DNA of 21,848 nucleotides from Gammaproteobacteria bacterium UBA3532 (GCA_002376965.1 DFOV01000393.1:1-21848), one strand, 5' to 3'. Shown: positions 7,828 through 16,361, counted from the stretch's first letter. Notes: generated from the letters alone by a model not told the origin. Program-made: numbers and translations.

Positions 7828-8235
7828 TTATTCTTCGACTTGCTCTACTTCACTCTCATCCTCGGCGTCTTCTATCACTGGTCTATCTACCAGCTCTACA
7901 AGAGCCATTGGCGCATTATCATTCGCGCGGAAACCACATTTTAAAATGCGTATGTAGCCGCCAGGACGTGATTGATATCTCGGACCAAGTTCACCAAACA
8001 GTTTACCCACAGTCTCTTTAGAGCCTGTACGAGCGAACGCCAAACGGCGGTTTGATACACTGTCTTCTTTTGCCAAAGTGATCAGTGGCTCCGCAATGCG
8101 GCGCAACTCTTTCGCTTTTGGCAACGTAGTCTTAATGATCTCATGCTCAAATAGAGAACAAGACATGTTCTTGAACATCGCTTTACGATGTGAACTATTT
8201 CGGTTTAATTTACGACCACTTTTTTGATGTCGCAT
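7828..8235 (-). CDS. rplQ: 50S ribosomal protein L17
   Basis: L17 lies on the solvent side of the large subunit near the exit of the peptide tunnel. The start [12 protein letters not shown], the [14 protein letters not shown] helix (43-56), the F-G-E-L-G-P-R-Y (80-87) and G-G-Y-I-R-I-L-K (92-99) segments are diagnostic. At 135 residues it is slightly longer than the E. coli protein (127) because of an acidic C-terminal tail (122-135, seven E and two D). AAGG stands 11 nt before the ATG. It is the last gene of the alpha operon, 58 nt after rpoA, and the terminator follows at once. Confidence 0.98.
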   Translation of the reverse strand: MRHQKSGRKLNRNSSHRKAMFKNMSCSLFEHEIIKTTLPKAKELRRIAEPLITLAKEDSVSNRRLAFARTGSKETVGKLFGELGPRYQSRPGGYIRILKCGFRANDNAPMALVELVDRPVIEDAEDESEVEQVEE

Positions 8236-8258
8236 AGCTTTACCCTTATCTTGTTAAC

Positions 8259-8280
8259 CTCAGCATCTCACGACGCTGAA
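8259..8280 (-). repeat. RNA hairpin with GNRA-type loop between rpoA and rplQ
   Basis: In the transcript, bases 8280-8272 (UUCAGCGUC) pair with 8267-8259 (GAUGCUGAG) over 9 bp including two G-U pairs, closing a GUGA loop, which fits the GNRA rule. It lies in the 58-nt gap after the rpoA stop and 23 nt before the rplQ start, outside the ribosome binding site. No T-run follows, so it is not a simple terminator. Roles in mRNA stability or differential L17 expression are possible but inferred. Confidence 0.5.
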
Positions 8281-8293
8281 CAATAAATCTGAA

Positions 8294-9283
8294 TTAGCCC
8301 CGATCTTTTAGTAGCTCAGGTGGCCAATTTTCCAAACGCATCCCTAACGACAAACCTCGTGACGCAAGCACATCTTTGATTTCGGTAAGAGATTTCTTAC
8401 CAAGATTTGGCGTTTTAAGTAGCTCAACCTCAGTCTTTTGAACCAGATCACCAATATACTGTAACGATTCTGCCTTCAGACAATTAGCTGAACGTACTGT
8501 CAGCTCAAGGTCATCGACGGGTCGCAATAAAATTGGGTCGATTTCTGGTTTTTCTTCCTTCGGTTCTGGCTTTTGCTCGTCTTCCAAATCAACAAAGGCA
8601 ACCAGCTGTTCTCGTAGAACCATTGCAGAACGTCGTATCGCCTCTTCGGGATCGATTGTTCCGTTGGTTTCTAGAATCAGTACCAGTTTGTCTAGGTCAG
8701 TTCGCTGTTCTACGCGAGCAGAATCTACTGAATAGGAAACTGCGCGCACCGGGCTAAACGTAGAATCGAGCTGGAGCACACCAATTGGGCGCTCATTTTC
8801 TTCTTCCAAGTTGCGTGAAGATGCTGGCTCATAACCGCGCCCGCGCTTTACACGCAGACGCATATTCAGATCGATATCGCTTGTAATCGTTGCGATTGGA
8901 TGCTCAGGGTTTGCGACAACAACATCATTGCTGGTCTGGATGTCTCCAGCAACAACAACGCACGGGCCTTTTTTCTTAAGTTCAAGAATCGTATCGTCTT
9001 TACCATCAACCTTTATGGCTACACCTTTTAGGTTGAGCAGCACTTCAATTACGTCTTCTTTTACGCCTTCGATAGTGCTGTATTCGTGCAATACACCATC
9101 AATTTCGACCTCAGTGATGGCACACCCAGGCATAGACGACAGCAAGATGCGTCGTAATGCATTGCCCAATGTATGGCCAAAGCCTCGTTCGAAAGGCTCA
9201 AGCGTGATCTTGGTTTTGTATGGCCCAAGCTCTTCAACTTGAATACTATCAGGCCGTAGAAAATCGCGTACAGAACCCTGCAT
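8294..9283 (-). CDS. rpoA: DNA-directed RNA polymerase alpha subunit
   Basis: The alpha subunit dimerises to seed assembly of RNA polymerase, and its C-terminal domain contacts UP-element DNA and activators. At 329 residues it equals the E. coli length. The N-terminal domain (1 to about 234) carries [10 protein letters not shown] (36-45), with R45 needed for assembly in E. coli. A charged linker rich in E, K and P (235-249) leads to the C-terminal domain (250-329), where [10 protein letters not shown] places R264 and N267 at the DNA-contact positions 265 and 268 of E. coli. The T-P-N-L-G-K-K-S-L helix is intact. It lies 23 nt after rpsD, in the alpha operon. Confidence 0.99.
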   Translation of the reverse strand: MQGSVRDFLRPDSIQVEELGPYKTKITLEPFERGFGHTLGNALRRILLSSMPGCAITEVEIDGVLHEYSTIEGVKEDVIEVLLNLKGVAIKVDGKDDTILELKKKGPCVVVAGDIQTSNDVVVANPEHPIATITSDIDLNMRLRVKRGRGYEPASSRNLEEENERPIGVLQLDSTFSPVRAVSYSVDSARVEQRTDLDKLVLILETNGTIDPEEAIRRSAMVLREQLVAFVDLEDEQKPEPKEEKPEIDPILLRPVDDLELTVRSANCLKAESLQYIGDLVQKTEVELLKTPNLGKKSLTEIKDVLASRGLSLGMRLENWPPELLKDRG

Positions 9284-9306
9284 GGGTCATCCTCTCTAGT
9301 TGAAAA

Positions 9307-9927
9307 TTACTTAGAGTACAACTCAACAACAAGCTGTTCGTTAATATCCGCTGGCAAATCACTGCGCTCAGGCGCACCTTTGAAAGTACCAGAAAGCTCT
9401 TTTGCGTTGAGCTCTAACCACGGAGAAATACCACGTTGTTCAGCAAGCTGTACTGCGTGCTTAATACGCTCTTGTTTCTTTGATTTTTCACGAACAGCAA
9501 CAACGTCATCCGGCTTAACTGTGTAAGAAGGGATATTAACAACGTTGCCATTCACTGTAATCGATTTGTGACTTACTAACTGCCGAGCTTCTGCGCGGGT
9601 CGAGCCATAACCAAGGCGGTATACGACGTTGTCTAGACGAGACTCAAGCAACTGGAGAAGTATCTCACCGGTAGCACCCTTGCGACGAGCGGCTTCTTTA
9701 TAGTACGCACGGAATTGCTTCTCTAGCACGCCATAGATACGACGTAGCTTTTGCTTTTCACGTAACTGCACACCATAGTCAGACAAACGACCACGCTTTT
9801 GGCCAGCCTGCCCTGGAGCTGTTTCAAGTTTACATTTAGATTCGATATCACGAACGCCGCTTTTTAAGAACAGGTCAACCCCTTCACGACGGCATAATTT
9901 CAATTTTGGACCAATATAACGAGCCAT
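9307..9927 (-). CDS. rpsD: 30S ribosomal protein S4
   Basis: S4 is a primary assembly protein that binds the 16S 5' domain; in E. coli it also represses translation of the alpha operon through the rpsM leader. The 206 residues match the E. coli length. Visible segments are [11 protein letters not shown] (1-11), [13 protein letters not shown] (48-60) and the S4 RNA-binding domain (about 95-160) with [12 protein letters not shown]. The N-terminal region lacks the four-cysteine zinc cluster of some bacterial S4 forms. The gene starts 12 nt after rpsK. Confidence 0.99.
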   Translation of the reverse strand: MARYIGPKLKLCRREGVDLFLKSGVRDIESKCKLETAPGQAGQKRGRLSDYGVQLREKQKLRRIYGVLEKQFRAYYKEAARRKGATGEILLQLLESRLDNVVYRLGYGSTRAEARQLVSHKSITVNGNVVNIPSYTVKPDDVVAVREKSKKQERIKHAVQLAEQRGISPWLELNAKELSGTFKGAPERSDLPADINEQLVVELYSK

Positions 9928-9939
9928 ATCAGTTCTCCT

Positions 9940-10329
9940 TTATACGCGACGTTTCTTAGGTGGACGGCAGCCATTGTGTGGAATTGGCGTAACATCCGTG
10001 ATGTTAGTGATCTTATAACCTGCAGCGTTCAAAGCACGAACAGCTGATTCACGTCCTGGCCCTGGGCCTTTGACGAAAACTTCGAGGTTTTTCAATCCAT
10101 ATTCTTGAGCCATAGTTCCTGCACGCTCCGCCGCTACCTGAGCAGCAAATGGAGTGCTTTTACGTGAACCACGGAATCCAGATCCACCAGCGGTTGCCCA
10201 ACACAGCGCATTCCCCTGACGATCAGATATTGTAACAATAGTGTTGTTGAAAGAAGCGTGGATGTGCGCCATTCCGTCAACAACGGTTTTTTTAACCTTC
10301 TTACGACTACGAGTCGGTGATTTAGCCAT
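9940..10329 (-). CDS. rpsK: 30S ribosomal protein S11
   Basis: S11 sits on the platform of the 30S subunit and lines the mRNA exit near the 3' end of 16S rRNA. The 129-residue length equals E. coli. The sequence shows a basic N-terminus, [10 protein letters not shown] (24-33), [10 protein letters not shown] (51-60) and a basic C-terminus, R-P-P-K-K-R-R-V. N119-G120 falls exactly where E. coli S11 forms isoaspartate, so the same modification is possible. It stands 17 nt after rpsM and 12 nt before rpsD. Confidence 0.99.
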   Translation of the reverse strand: MAKSPTRSRKKVKKTVVDGMAHIHASFNNTIVTISDRQGNALCWATAGGSGFRGSRKSTPFAAQVAAERAGTMAQEYGLKNLEVFVKGPGPGRESAVRALNAAGYKITNITDVTPIPHNGCRPPKKRRV

Positions 10330-10346
10330 ATCTTTACCCGTACCTA

Positions 10347-10703
10347 CTATTTCTTAATCGGTTTGCGTGGACCTTTACGGGTGCGCGCATTCGTTTTAGT
10401 GCGTTGCCCACGAAGAGGCAAGCTTTTACGATGGCGTAACCCACGGTAGCAACCGAGGTCCATCAAACGTTTAATATTCATTGAAACTTCGCGACGCAAG
10501 TCACCTTCAACGGTGAAGTTAGCTACTTGAGTACGAATGTTCTCAATCTCGTCTTCGCTTAGTTCTTTAAGCTTAACGTCGTAATTAATACCCGCTGCTT
10601 CGCAAATCTTGCGCGCAGTTTGGCGACCAACACCGTAAATCGCTGTAAGTGCGATCTCCGCATGCTTATGGTCGGGTACATTAATACCAGCAATACGTGC
10701 CAT
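10347..10703 (-). CDS. rpsM: 30S ribosomal protein S13
   Basis: S13 is at the head of the 30S subunit, touching the P-site tRNA and forming bridges to the 50S. From the ATG at 10703 it has 118 residues, the E. coli length, starting [10 protein letters not shown]. Helix-two-turn-helix segment I-Y-G-V-G-R-Q-T-A (22-30), [19 protein letters not shown] (84-102) and a basic tail are typical. The frame stays open to an ATG 42 nt upstream, but the family start and the AGGAG about 7-8 nt before 10703 decide for this one. It opens the alpha operon. Confidence 0.99.
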   Translation of the reverse strand: MARIAGINVPDHKHAEIALTAIYGVGRQTARKICEAAGINYDVKLKELSEDEIENIRTQVANFTVEGDLRREVSMNIKRLMDLGCYRGLRHRKSLPLRGQRTKTNARTRKGPRKPIKK

Positions 10704-10724
10704 TATATACTCCTGCCTAACGCA

Positions 10725-10765
10725 GCACACAAAAAGAGGGCGCATAGCATACCCTTCTAGTGTGC
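10725..10765 (-). repeat. Inverted repeat in the rpmJ-rpsM gap, possible spc terminator or alpha leader
   Basis: Outer arms GCACAC (10765-10760) and GTGTGC (10730-10725) enclose an imperfect inner stem, GAAGGG against CCCTCT, followed in the transcript by a U-run (10735-10731). Transcripts reading through from rpmJ would contain the whole structure; transcripts from the candidate promoter at 10746-10774 would contain only its 3' half. In E. coli the alpha leader holds the S4-binding pseudoknot; similarity to that fold was not established here. Confidence 0.4.
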
Positions 10766-10774
10766 ATTATTCAA
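10746..10774 (-). promoter_or_regulatory. Candidate alpha-operon promoter
   Basis: On the minus strand TTGAAT (10774-10769) and TATGCT (10751-10746) are separated by exactly 17 nt, each matching 4 of 6 consensus bases. It sits in the 84-nt gap between rpmJ and rpsM, where E. coli has its alpha promoter. The expected RNA start near 10739 would give a leader of only about 35 nt. The hexamers lie inside the inverted repeat 10725-10765. Confidence 0.5.
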
Positions 10775-10787
10775 TCAGTAATTAGAT

Positions 10788-10901
10788 TTAACCTTGTCGT
10801 TGTTTGTGGCGGGGGTCAGTACAAATAACACGAACCGCTCCGTTACGACGAATGACTTTACAATTTCGACAAATTTTCTTTACAGAAGCTCGAACCTTCA
10901 T
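10788..10901 (-). CDS. rpmJ: 50S ribosomal protein L36, zinc-binding form
   Basis: This short gene encodes 37 residues: it begins [11 protein letters not shown] and ends H-K-Q-R-Q-G. L36 is a small zinc-ribbon protein of the 50S subunit. C11, C14, C27 and H32 form the complete CxxC...C...H zinc site, so this is the C+ form rather than the zinc-independent one. The E. coli protein has 38 residues. GGAG lies about 8 nt before the ATG, and the start is 11 nt after the secY stop. As in E. coli it is the last gene of the spc operon. Confidence 0.97.
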   Translation of the reverse strand: MKVRASVKKICRNCKVIRRNGAVRVICTDPRHKQRQG

Positions 10902-10912
10902 GGTCTACTCCA

Positions 10913-12253
10913 TTACGAATTTTTTACTATGCCAGCTGAACCATGGCCTTTTAGGTTGGCTTTCTTCATCACTGACTCATATTGATGAGACATAAGATGA
11001 GACTGAACTTGAGCCATAAAATCCATAGTAACAACGACTAAAATTAACAACGATGTTCCACCGAAATAGAACTGAACATCAAAAAATACAATCATGAACT
11101 CTGGTAGTAAACAAACCAATGTAATGTACGAAGCCCCAGCCAATGTCAGGCGGGTCATTACTTTGTCCAAATACTTAGAGGTTTGTTCGCCAGGGCGAAT
11201 ACCTGGTATAAAAGCTCCTGATCGCTTTAGATTGTCAGCAGTTTCTCGTGGATTAAACACCAACGCAGTATAAAAGAAACAGAAAAAGAAGATCCCCACC
11301 GCGTACAACAATACATACAACGGTTGACCAGGTTGCAGCAGCAACGAAATATCGCCTAACCACTCTAAACCTGCCTGCTGACCAAACCACTGCCCTATTG
11401 TTCCAGGGAACAATATAATACTTGAAGCAAAAATAGGCGGTATTACCCCGGCCATATTGAGCTTCAGTGGCAAGTGAGTTGATTGAGCAGCAAAAACTTT
11501 TCTGCCTTGCTGGCGTTTTGCGTAATTTATTACAATTCGGCGCTGTGCTCTTTCAACAAATACAACAAAGGTAGTAACCAAGCCAACTAAGACCACAATA
11601 CCGACCAGCAATAGTGAATGTATTTCACCTTGCCTAGCCTGCTCAATAGTCTGACCTATTGCACTTGGTAAACCAGCAACGATACCAGCGAAAATGATTA
11701 ACGAGATACCATTGCCAATGCCACGCTCAGTGATTTGCTCACCGAGCCACATAAGGAACATCGTACCAGTAACCAAAGCCACAACAGTAGTAAAGATAAA
11801 GGAAGGACCTGGACTCAAAATATATTGAGCCATTTGGTTAGACAATCCAACCGCAATACCGAATGACTGAATACCTGCTAATAGCAAAGTTCCATATCGA
11901 GTATACTGATTGATTTTTCGCCTACCAGCTTCGCCTTCTTTTTTAAGCTGCTGTAATGTGGGGTGCACGTAGCCCATAATTTGCATAATAATCGATGCCG
12001 AAATATAAGGCATGATTCCTAGTGCAAAAACGGAGGCTCGACTTAACGCACCACCAGAGAACACATTGAATAAACCGAGAATGGTGCCCGAGTTTTGATC
12101 AAATAATTGAGCAAGCCCGGCATTATCTAAGCCGGGCACGGGCACGAAAGATCCAATACGAAAAACAATAATGGCACCTAAAACAAATAACAGCCGCTGT
12201 TTTAGTTCTTGTAAACCATCACCACTTTTCGCCGAACTCGGAGCCTTAGCCAT
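10913..12253 (-). CDS. secY: Protein translocase subunit SecY
   Basis: SecY is the central channel of the SecYEG translocon in the inner membrane, exporting or inserting most envelope proteins. The 446 residues (E. coli 443) show ten hydrophobic helices, roughly 20-36, 73-95, 118-137, 152-170, 181-200, 214-233, 270-288, 312-332, 370-390 and 395-413. Typical motifs are [10 protein letters not shown] (82-91), G-I-G-N-G-I-S (178-184) and the cytosolic F-I-P-G-I-R-P-G (348-355), whose R353 matches the SecA-contact arginine of E. coli. The start overlaps the rplO stop by one base (TAATG). Confidence 0.99.
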   Translation of the reverse strand: MAKAPSSAKSGDGLQELKQRLLFVLGAIIVFRIGSFVPVPGLDNAGLAQLFDQNSGTILGLFNVFSGGALSRASVFALGIMPYISASIIMQIMGYVHPTLQQLKKEGEAGRRKINQYTRYGTLLLAGIQSFGIAVGLSNQMAQYILSPGPSFIFTTVVALVTGTMFLMWLGEQITERGIGNGISLIIFAGIVAGLPSAIGQTIEQARQGEIHSLLLVGIVVLVGLVTTFVVFVERAQRRIVINYAKRQQGRKVFAAQSTHLPLKLNMAGVIPPIFASSIILFPGTIGQWFGQQAGLEWLGDISLLLQPGQPLYVLLYAVGIFFFCFFYTALVFNPRETADNLKRSGAFIPGIRPGEQTSKYLDKVMTRLTLAGASYITLVCLLPEFMIVFFDVQFYFGGTSLLILVVVTMDFMAQVQSHLMSHQYESVMKKANLKGHGSAGIVKNS

Positions 12254-12687
12254 TAGTCTTCAACCTTACCGCCTGCAGCGATGATTGCTTCTTTTGCACC
12301 TTTAGTCACCCCGACTCCTGAAACGGAAACGGCTTTCGTGATTTCACCAGACGCCATGATCTTGGCAAATTTTGCGCTTTTACCAATAACGTTTGCAGAC
12401 TTAAGGGTTTCAAGAGTGATAACTTCACCCTCGACTTTGGCTAGCTCGCTTAGACGAACTTCCTGGCTTACCAGCGCTTTACGCGAAGTGAAGCCAAATT
12501 TTGGTAAGCGTTGTTTCAAAGGCATTTGTCCACCTTCGAAACCGATACGTACGCGACCACCTGAACGAGATTTTTGTCCTTTATGACCACGTCCACCGGT
12601 CTTACCTAGACCGGAACCGATTCCACGACCGCAACGCTTAGCTTCTTTTTTGGAACCAGGAGCTGGAGATAAACTGTTCAAACGCAT
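12253..12687 (-). CDS. rplO: 50S ribosomal protein L15
   Basis: L15 is a late-assembly protein of the 50S core with a long extension that threads through 23S rRNA. The extension is seen at 10-55, rich in G, K and R ([18 protein letters not shown]), followed by a globular domain with F-E-G-G-Q-M-P-L (50-57). From ATG 12687 it has 144 residues, the E. coli length, beginning M-R-L-N-S-L-S-P; an upstream in-frame ATG at 12702 is rejected because GGGAG is placed about 8 nt before 12687. One base separates it from rpmD, and it overlaps secY by one base. Confidence 0.98.
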   Translation of the reverse strand: MRLNSLSPAPGSKKEAKRCGRGIGSGLGKTGGRGHKGQKSRSGGRVRIGFEGGQMPLKQRLPKFGFTSRKALVSQEVRLSELAKVEGEVITLETLKSANVIGKSAKFAKIMASGEITKAVSVSGVGVTKGAKEAIIAAGGKVED

Positions 12688-12688
12688 C

Positions 12689-12874
12689 TTATACTCCCTC
12701 AACTTTAACCATGTAACTGACTTGGTTAATCATACCGCGAACTTCAGGTGTATCAATGAGTTCAACGCTTTGATTAATCTTACGTAATCCAAGGCCACTC
12801 AACGTTGCCTTGTGCTTAGGTAGTCGACCAATGGCACTTTTGACCATCGTGACTTTGATTTTACTATCAGCCAT
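12689..12874 (-). CDS. rpmD: 50S ribosomal protein L30
   Basis: L30 is a small protein on the surface of the 50S subunit. The 61 residues (E. coli 59) contain the typical [13 protein letters not shown] (5-17), G-L-G-L-R-K (27-32) and a C-terminal M-V-K-V-E strand. No extra domain is present. The gene lies 6 nt after rpsE and its stop is one base from the rplO start, so the three genes are probably translationally coupled. Confidence 0.98.
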   Translation of the reverse strand: MADSKIKVTMVKSAIGRLPKHKATLSGLGLRKINQSVELIDTPEVRGMINQVSYMVKVEGV

Positions 12875-12880
12875 TGCTCA

Positions 12881-13381
12881 TTACCCCATGATGTCTTCAA
12901 CAGATTTACCGCGCTTAGCCGCGACTTCTTCTGGCGTTGACATAGATGCCAAACCTTTGATGGTAGCACGAACCACATTGATTGGATTGGTTGAACCATA
13001 TACTTTCGCAAGTACATTGTGAACACCCAGTACTTCCAATACGGCACGCATAGCACCACCAGCAATGATACCTGTACCTTCTGATGCAGGCTGCATATAG
13101 ACTGTAGATGAGGAATGCGTCGCTTTAATTGGATGCCAAATAGTCGTTCCATTCAGCTCAACAGTAACCATGTTGCGACGAGCATTTTGCATTGCTTTCT
13201 GAATAGCTACTGGAACTTCTCGAGCCTTTCCACGACCGAAGCCTACTTTTCCGTTTCCATCGCCAACAACTGTTAACGCTGTAAAACCGAAAATACGACC
13301 GCCTTTAACTACTTTGGCAACGCGATTAACGTGGACGAGCTTTTCTTGTAGCCCTTCAAGATTATCTTTTTCTTTTGCCAT
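12881..13381 (-). CDS. rpsE: 30S ribosomal protein S5
   Basis: S5 stands at the mRNA entry tunnel and takes part in decoding accuracy and helicase action. From ATG 13381 it has 166 residues (E. coli 167): a double-stranded-RNA-binding type N-terminal domain with [12 protein letters not shown] (25-36) and [11 protein letters not shown] (39-49), and a C-terminal domain with [16 protein letters not shown] (about 98-113). The frame runs back to 13408, but the 13381 start has an AAGGGGG site about 6 nt upstream and fits the family. It starts 10 nt after rplR. Confidence 0.98.
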   Translation of the reverse strand: MAKEKDNLEGLQEKLVHVNRVAKVVKGGRIFGFTALTVVGDGNGKVGFGRGKAREVPVAIQKAMQNARRNMVTVELNGTTIWHPIKATHSSSTVYMQPASEGTGIIAGGAMRAVLEVLGVHNVLAKVYGSTNPINVVRATIKGLASMSTPEEVAAKRGKSVEDIMG

Positions 13382-13391
13382 GACAGCCCCC

Positions 13392-13745
13392 TTAGAATTC
13401 CAAACCACTTTCGCGAGCGGCGTCAGCTAATGCTTTAACTCGACCATGGTATACATAGCCAGCTCGGTCGAATGCGACGCTTTTCACGCCTTTCTCGACT
13501 CCACGCTCGGCAATGATTTTGCCTACAACTTTCGCGGCATCGACATTACCAGTATATTCAACCTGGTCACGAATCGCTTTCTCAGTAGTAGATGCTGAAG
13601 CGATAACTTCCGAGCCGGAAGCTGCGATAATTTGTGCATAAATGTGACGGGGAGTTCGGTTCACAACTAGTCGCTGCGCACCTAACTCTTTGATTTTCAT
13701 TCGACTACGTTTTGCACGACGTAGACGTGATTCTTTCTTATCCAT
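13392..13745 (-). CDS. rplR: 50S ribosomal protein L18
   Basis: L18 binds 5S rRNA together with L5 and helps place it in the central protuberance. The 117-residue length equals E. coli. The basic N-terminus ([13 protein letters not shown]), [14 protein letters not shown] (25-38) and the C-terminal [20 protein letters not shown] segment are diagnostic. It follows rplF by 12 nt in the spc operon. Confidence 0.99.
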   Translation of the reverse strand: MDKKESRLRRAKRSRMKIKELGAQRLVVNRTPRHIYAQIIAASGSEVIASASTTEKAIRDQVEYTGNVDAAKVVGKIIAERGVEKGVKSVAFDRAGYVYHGRVKALADAARESGLEF

Positions 13746-13757
13746 AGTATCTACGCC

Positions 13758-14291
13758 CTACTTTTTCTTAGCTTCTTTGCGACGAATAATCTCATCCGCG
13801 TACTTAATACCTTTACCTTTATAAGGTTCTGGTTCACGATACGCTCGGATATTCGCTGCTACCTGACCAACTTGTTGTTTGTTAATACCTTTTACAACGA
13901 GCTGCGTTTGGCTTGGAGCCTCAATTGAAATTCCTTCAGGGATTTCAAAATCGACGGGGTGAGAGAAACCTAAGGTCAGGTTAAGTATTTTACCTTTGAC
14001 CTGGGCACGATAACCAACACCAACCAGTTCCAACTTCTTTTCAAAGCCATCTGTAACGCCAGTTACCATGTTTTGAATAAGTGAGCGAACAGTACCGCTC
14101 ATTGCGCGAGAAAACTTCTCATTGGTTTTGGCTGCAACGGACAACACACCGTCTGCAATCTCAACGTTAACTTTTTCGTTAACATTTAGCTCAAGGCTTC
14201 CCTTAGAGCTTTTAATAGTCAGCAAACCATTAGAAAGTGATGCTTCCACTCCTTTAGGTAGGCTGACGGGTGATTTTGCTACACGAGACAT
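13758..14291 (-). CDS. rplF: 50S ribosomal protein L6
   Basis: L6 has two similar domains and lies near the factor-binding site and the sarcin-ricin loop. From ATG 14291 it has 177 residues, the E. coli length, starting M-S-R-V-A-K-S-P-V. A long in-frame extension up to 14354 is rejected because it runs into rpsH and does not fit the family. The C-terminal Y-R-E-P-E-P-Y-K-G-K-G-I-K-Y (about 151-164), which touches 23S rRNA, is complete. It lies 10 nt after rpsH. Confidence 0.98.
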   Translation of the reverse strand: MSRVAKSPVSLPKGVEASLSNGLLTIKSSKGSLELNVNEKVNVEIADGVLSVAAKTNEKFSRAMSGTVRSLIQNMVTGVTDGFEKKLELVGVGYRAQVKGKILNLTLGFSHPVDFEIPEGISIEAPSQTQLVVKGINKQQVGQVAANIRAYREPEPYKGKGIKYADEIIRRKEAKKK

Positions 14292-14301
14292 CAGACACTC
14301 C

Positions 14302-14697
14302 TTAAGAAACGAAACAAATAACTTCGCCACCGTGCCCTGCAGCACGAGCTGCACGGTCGGTCATGACACCGCGTGACGTAGATACTATGGCAATACCGAG
14401 ACCGCCACGAACCTTAGGTAGTTCTTGTGACTTCTTATAAACTCGCAAGCCTGGTCGACTCACTCGCTCGATGGTCTCGATTACTTTTTTACCGTTGAAA
14501 TATTTAAGACTGACTTCCAAATTGCGATGAGCGCCATCAGCTTTTAGCTCATACCCATCAATGTAGCCCTCGTCTTTCAATACTTTCGCTATCGCTTCTT
14601 TAACTTTGGAAGCTGGCATTGAAACGATTGCTTTTTTTGCTAGCTGACCGTTACGAATGCGCGTCAACATATCCGAAATAGGATCTTGCATACTCAT
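14302..14697 (-). CDS. rpsH: 30S ribosomal protein S8
   Basis: S8 binds helix 21 of 16S rRNA early in assembly; in E. coli it is also the translational repressor of the spc operon, acting near the rplE start. The 131 residues (E. coli 130) begin [17 protein letters not shown] and carry V-S-R-P-G-L-R-V-Y (79-87) and the C-terminal RNA-binding [13 protein letters not shown] (107-119). It lies 15 nt after rpsN. Confidence 0.99.
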   Translation of the reverse strand: MSMQDPISDMLTRIRNGQLAKKAIVSMPASKVKEAIAKVLKDEGYIDGYELKADGAHRNLEVSLKYFNGKKVIETIERVSRPGLRVYKKSQELPKVRGGLGIAIVSTSRGVMTDRAARAAGHGGEVICFVS

Positions 14698-14712
14698 AAT
14701 CTTTCTCCTCGC

Positions 14713-15018
14713 TTACCAACTAGCTTTCACTAGGCCTGGTACATCACCACGCATAGCCGCAGCACGTAGCATATTTCGGCAAATGCCAAACTTGCGAGTG
14801 TAACCGTGCGGTCTTCCAGTAATACGACAACGATTATGCTGACGTGAAGCGCTTGCATTGCGAGGTTGTTTTTGCAGAGCGATCTGCGCTTCCCAACGCT
14901 CTTCTAAACTGGCGTTCTTATCATTGATAATAGCCTTAAGCGCATTGCGTTTTTCTTGGTACTTCGCTACCGTTTTGGCGCGCTTCTTCTCGCGCTCAAT
15001 CATACTTACCTTTGCCAT
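14713..15018 (-). CDS. rpsN: 30S ribosomal protein S14, long zinc-free form
   Basis: S14 is a head protein of the 30S subunit needed for late assembly. The 101-residue length equals E. coli and marks the long form. The C-terminal part reads [12 protein letters not shown] and ends P-G-L-V-K-A-S-W. Cysteines are present at C64 and C79, but the four-cysteine zinc motif of the short form is absent, so this is the zinc-independent type. It starts 5 nt after rplE. Confidence 0.98.
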   Translation of the reverse strand: MAKVSMIEREKKRAKTVAKYQEKRNALKAIINDKNASLEERWEAQIALQKQPRNASASRQHNRCRITGRPHGYTRKFGICRNMLRAAAMRGDVPGLVKASW

Positions 15019-15023
15019 GATAA

Positions 15024-15563
15024 CTAACCTTTAATTGGGAAATTGAACGCTTTAAGAAGAGCTCGACCTTCATTGTCGTTAGTGGCGGTGGTGGTTATAG
15101 TAATATCCAATCCACGAACCTTGTCGACCTTGTCGTAGTCAATCTCAGGAAAAACGATCTGTTCTTTGATGCCAAGACTGTAGTTTCCACGCCCATCGAA
15201 AGACTTATTGCTAAGCCCACGAAAATCGCGAATACGTGGAATAGCGATACAGACTAATCGCTCGAAAAATTCCCACATACGCTCACCACGCAGCGTCACT
15301 TTACATCCAATAGGGTAGCCATCACGGATCTTAAATCCTGCGATAGATTTACGAGCCTTTGTGATGCTAGGCTTTTGGCCGGAGATTGCTTCTAGATCAG
15401 CGGCCGCGTTTTCAAGTGCCTTCTTATCACCAATGGCTTCGCCAACACCCATGTTAAGAGTGATTTTTGTGATTCGAGGGACTTGCATGACACTATCAAA
15501 ACCAAGCTCTTTAAAGAGCTCCTTTCTAATTTTGTCTTTATATAAGTCGTGCAGTTTCGCCAT
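15024..15563 (-). CDS. rplE: 50S ribosomal protein L5
   Basis: L5 binds 5S rRNA and forms bridge B1b with S13 and contacts P-site tRNA. The 179-residue length equals E. coli. Typical segments are [10 protein letters not shown] (34-43), [15 protein letters not shown] (63-77), R-I-R-D-F-R-G-L-S (110-118) and the C-terminal A-L-L-K-A-F-N-F-P. The gene lies 14 nt after rplX. A perfect 16-bp palindrome falls in codons 15-20, close to where S8 represses translation in E. coli. Confidence 0.99.
   Translation of the reverse strand: MAKLHDLYKDKIRKELFKELGFDSVMQVPRITKITLNMGVGEAIGDKKALENAAADLEAISGQKPSITKARKSIAGFKIRDGYPIGCKVTLRGERMWEFFERLVCIAIPRIRDFRGLSNKSFDGRGNYSLGIKEQIVFPEIDYDKVDKVRGLDITITTTATNDNEGRALLKAFNFPIKG
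15505..15520 (-). repeat. Perfect 16-bp palindrome at the start of rplE
   Basis: AGCTCTTTAAAGAGCT at 15505-15520 equals its own reverse complement. In mRNA it can form a 6-bp stem with the loop UUAA, starting 44 nt into the rplE frame and encoding part of K-E-L-F-K-E-L. E. coli S8 binds its own operon mRNA at the rplX-rplE junction, so a structure here may matter; similarity to the S8 target was not shown. Confidence 0.4.
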
Positions 15564-15577
15564 AATTTCACCAAATA

Positions 15578-15895
15578 TTACGCGTCGACTTCTTCGCCAG
15601 AAGACTTGAATACTCGTACGCGTTTACCATTCTCAAGCGTCTTTATCGCCACTTTATCTGCTTTATCAGCAGAAGCGTTAAAAATCGCCACATTCGAAAT
15701 GTGCAAGGAAGCTTCTTTTTCAATGATGCCACCTTGAATACCAGCTTGCGGGTTTGGCTTTTGGTGCTTCTTGACAAGATTTACACCTTCAACCAAAACA
15801 CGGTCTTCACCGCTAAAGCTTTTTACTTTACCTTGCTGGCCTTTGTTTTTACCCGCGATAACAACAACTTCATCGCCTGTGCGGATTTTTCGCAT
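15578..15895 (-). CDS. rplX: 50S ribosomal protein L24
   Basis: L24 is an assembly-initiator protein that binds the 5' end region of 23S rRNA. From ATG 15895 it has 105 residues (E. coli 104), with a KOW-type segment: [18 protein letters not shown] (7-24), followed by [10 protein letters not shown] (about 38-47) and V-A-I-F-N. The frame extends upstream to 15928, into the end of rplN, but family alignment supports 15895. It lies 13 nt after rplN. Confidence 0.98.
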   Translation of the reverse strand: MRKIRTGDEVVVIAGKNKGQQGKVKSFSGEDRVLVEGVNLVKKHQKPNPQAGIQGGIIEKEASLHISNVAIFNASADKADKVAIKTLENGKRVRVFKSSGEEVDA

Positions 15896-15908
15896 CCTCA
15901 ACCCCTCA

Positions 15909-16277
15909 TTAAATGACTTCGGGAGCAAGAGACACGATTTTCATGAACTGATCACCACGCAACTCGCGTGTAACCGGTCCGAAAATACGTGTTCCGATCG
16001 GTGCCAAGTTAGCGTTCAAAAGAACAGCTGCATTGCCATCGAAGCGGATAAGAGACCCATCAGGTCTTCTCACGCCCTTCTTAGTTCGAACAACGACCGC
16101 ATTATATACGTCGCCTTTCTTAACCTTACCTCGAGGTATCGCTTCTTTGATACTCACCTTTATCACATCGCCGATTCCGGCATAGCGTCGGTGAGAGCCC
16201 CCGAGCACCTTGATACATTGCACCTGACGTGCGCCAGAGTTGTCAGCGACGTCGAGCAAAGTCTGCATCTGAATCAT
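15909..16277 (-). CDS. rplN: 50S ribosomal protein L14
   Basis: L14 lies at the interface of the subunits, where it contacts 16S rRNA and L19 and is the target of the silencing factor RsfS. From ATG 16277 it has 122 residues (E. coli 123), starting [30 protein letters not shown] (about 36-48) and F-G-P-V-T-R-E-L-R (about 99-107) are typical. The frame stays open to 16319, but the added residues are non-family. It is the first spc gene, after a 105-nt gap that holds a promoter candidate. Confidence 0.98.
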   Translation of the reverse strand: MIQMQTLLDVADNSGARQVQCIKVLGGSHRRYAGIGDVIKVSIKEAIPRGKVKKGDVYNAVVVRTKKGVRRPDGSLIRFDGNAAVLLNANLAPIGTRIFGPVTRELRGDQFMKIVSLAPEVI

Positions 16278-16306
16278 GGGTGTTCTCCGTAAACAACAAA
16301 CGAACA

Positions 16307-16332
16307 TGCGCCTCACCATTTCGGGAGGCGCA
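16307..16332 (-). repeat. Hairpin at the presumed 5' end of the spc mRNA
   Basis: Arms TGCGCCTC (16332-16325 read on the minus strand) and GAGGCGCA (16314-16307) form an 8-bp GC-rich stem with a 10-nt loop. It begins near the RNA start expected from the extended -10 at 16335-16343, so it may protect the 5' end of the spc transcript. It is about 30 nt from the rplN start and does not cover the ribosome binding site. Confidence 0.45.
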
Positions 16333-16334
16333 GC

Positions 16335-16343
16335 AGTATACCA
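16335..16343 (-). promoter_or_regulatory. Candidate spc promoter, extended -10
   Basis: On the minus strand the sequence TGG-TATACT fits the extended -10 form TGn-TATAAT with 5 of 6 hexamer matches. No convincing -35 is seen at 16-18 nt spacing, which extended -10 promoters can tolerate. It lies in the rpsQ-rplN gap, the position of the spc promoter in E. coli, and would give a leader of about 50 nt. Confidence 0.55.
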
Positions 16344-16361
16344 CTACAAAAGTGAATTAGC

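Noticed and set aside
7716..8021. Plus-strand frame crossing the rsmC end, the terminator and rplQ
   Set aside because: It runs through a strong terminator and lies antisense to L17, with no recognisable product.
8533..9242. Plus-strand frames opposite rpoA
   Set aside because: They are shadows of the well-conserved alpha subunit gene, with a composition unlike a real protein.
14292..14354. N-terminal extension of L6 by 21 residues
   Set aside because: It runs into rpsH; the 14291 start gives exactly the usual 177 residues.
15771..16292. Open frame of 173 codons on the plus strand opposite rplN and rplX
   Set aside because: It lies opposite two certain ribosomal genes, has no family features and no ribosome binding site of note; it is an antisense shadow.
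16278..16319. N-terminal extension of L14 by 14 residues
   Set aside because: It does not belong to the L14 family and lies in the 5' leader hairpin of the spc operon; the start at 16277 gives a normal 122-residue protein.
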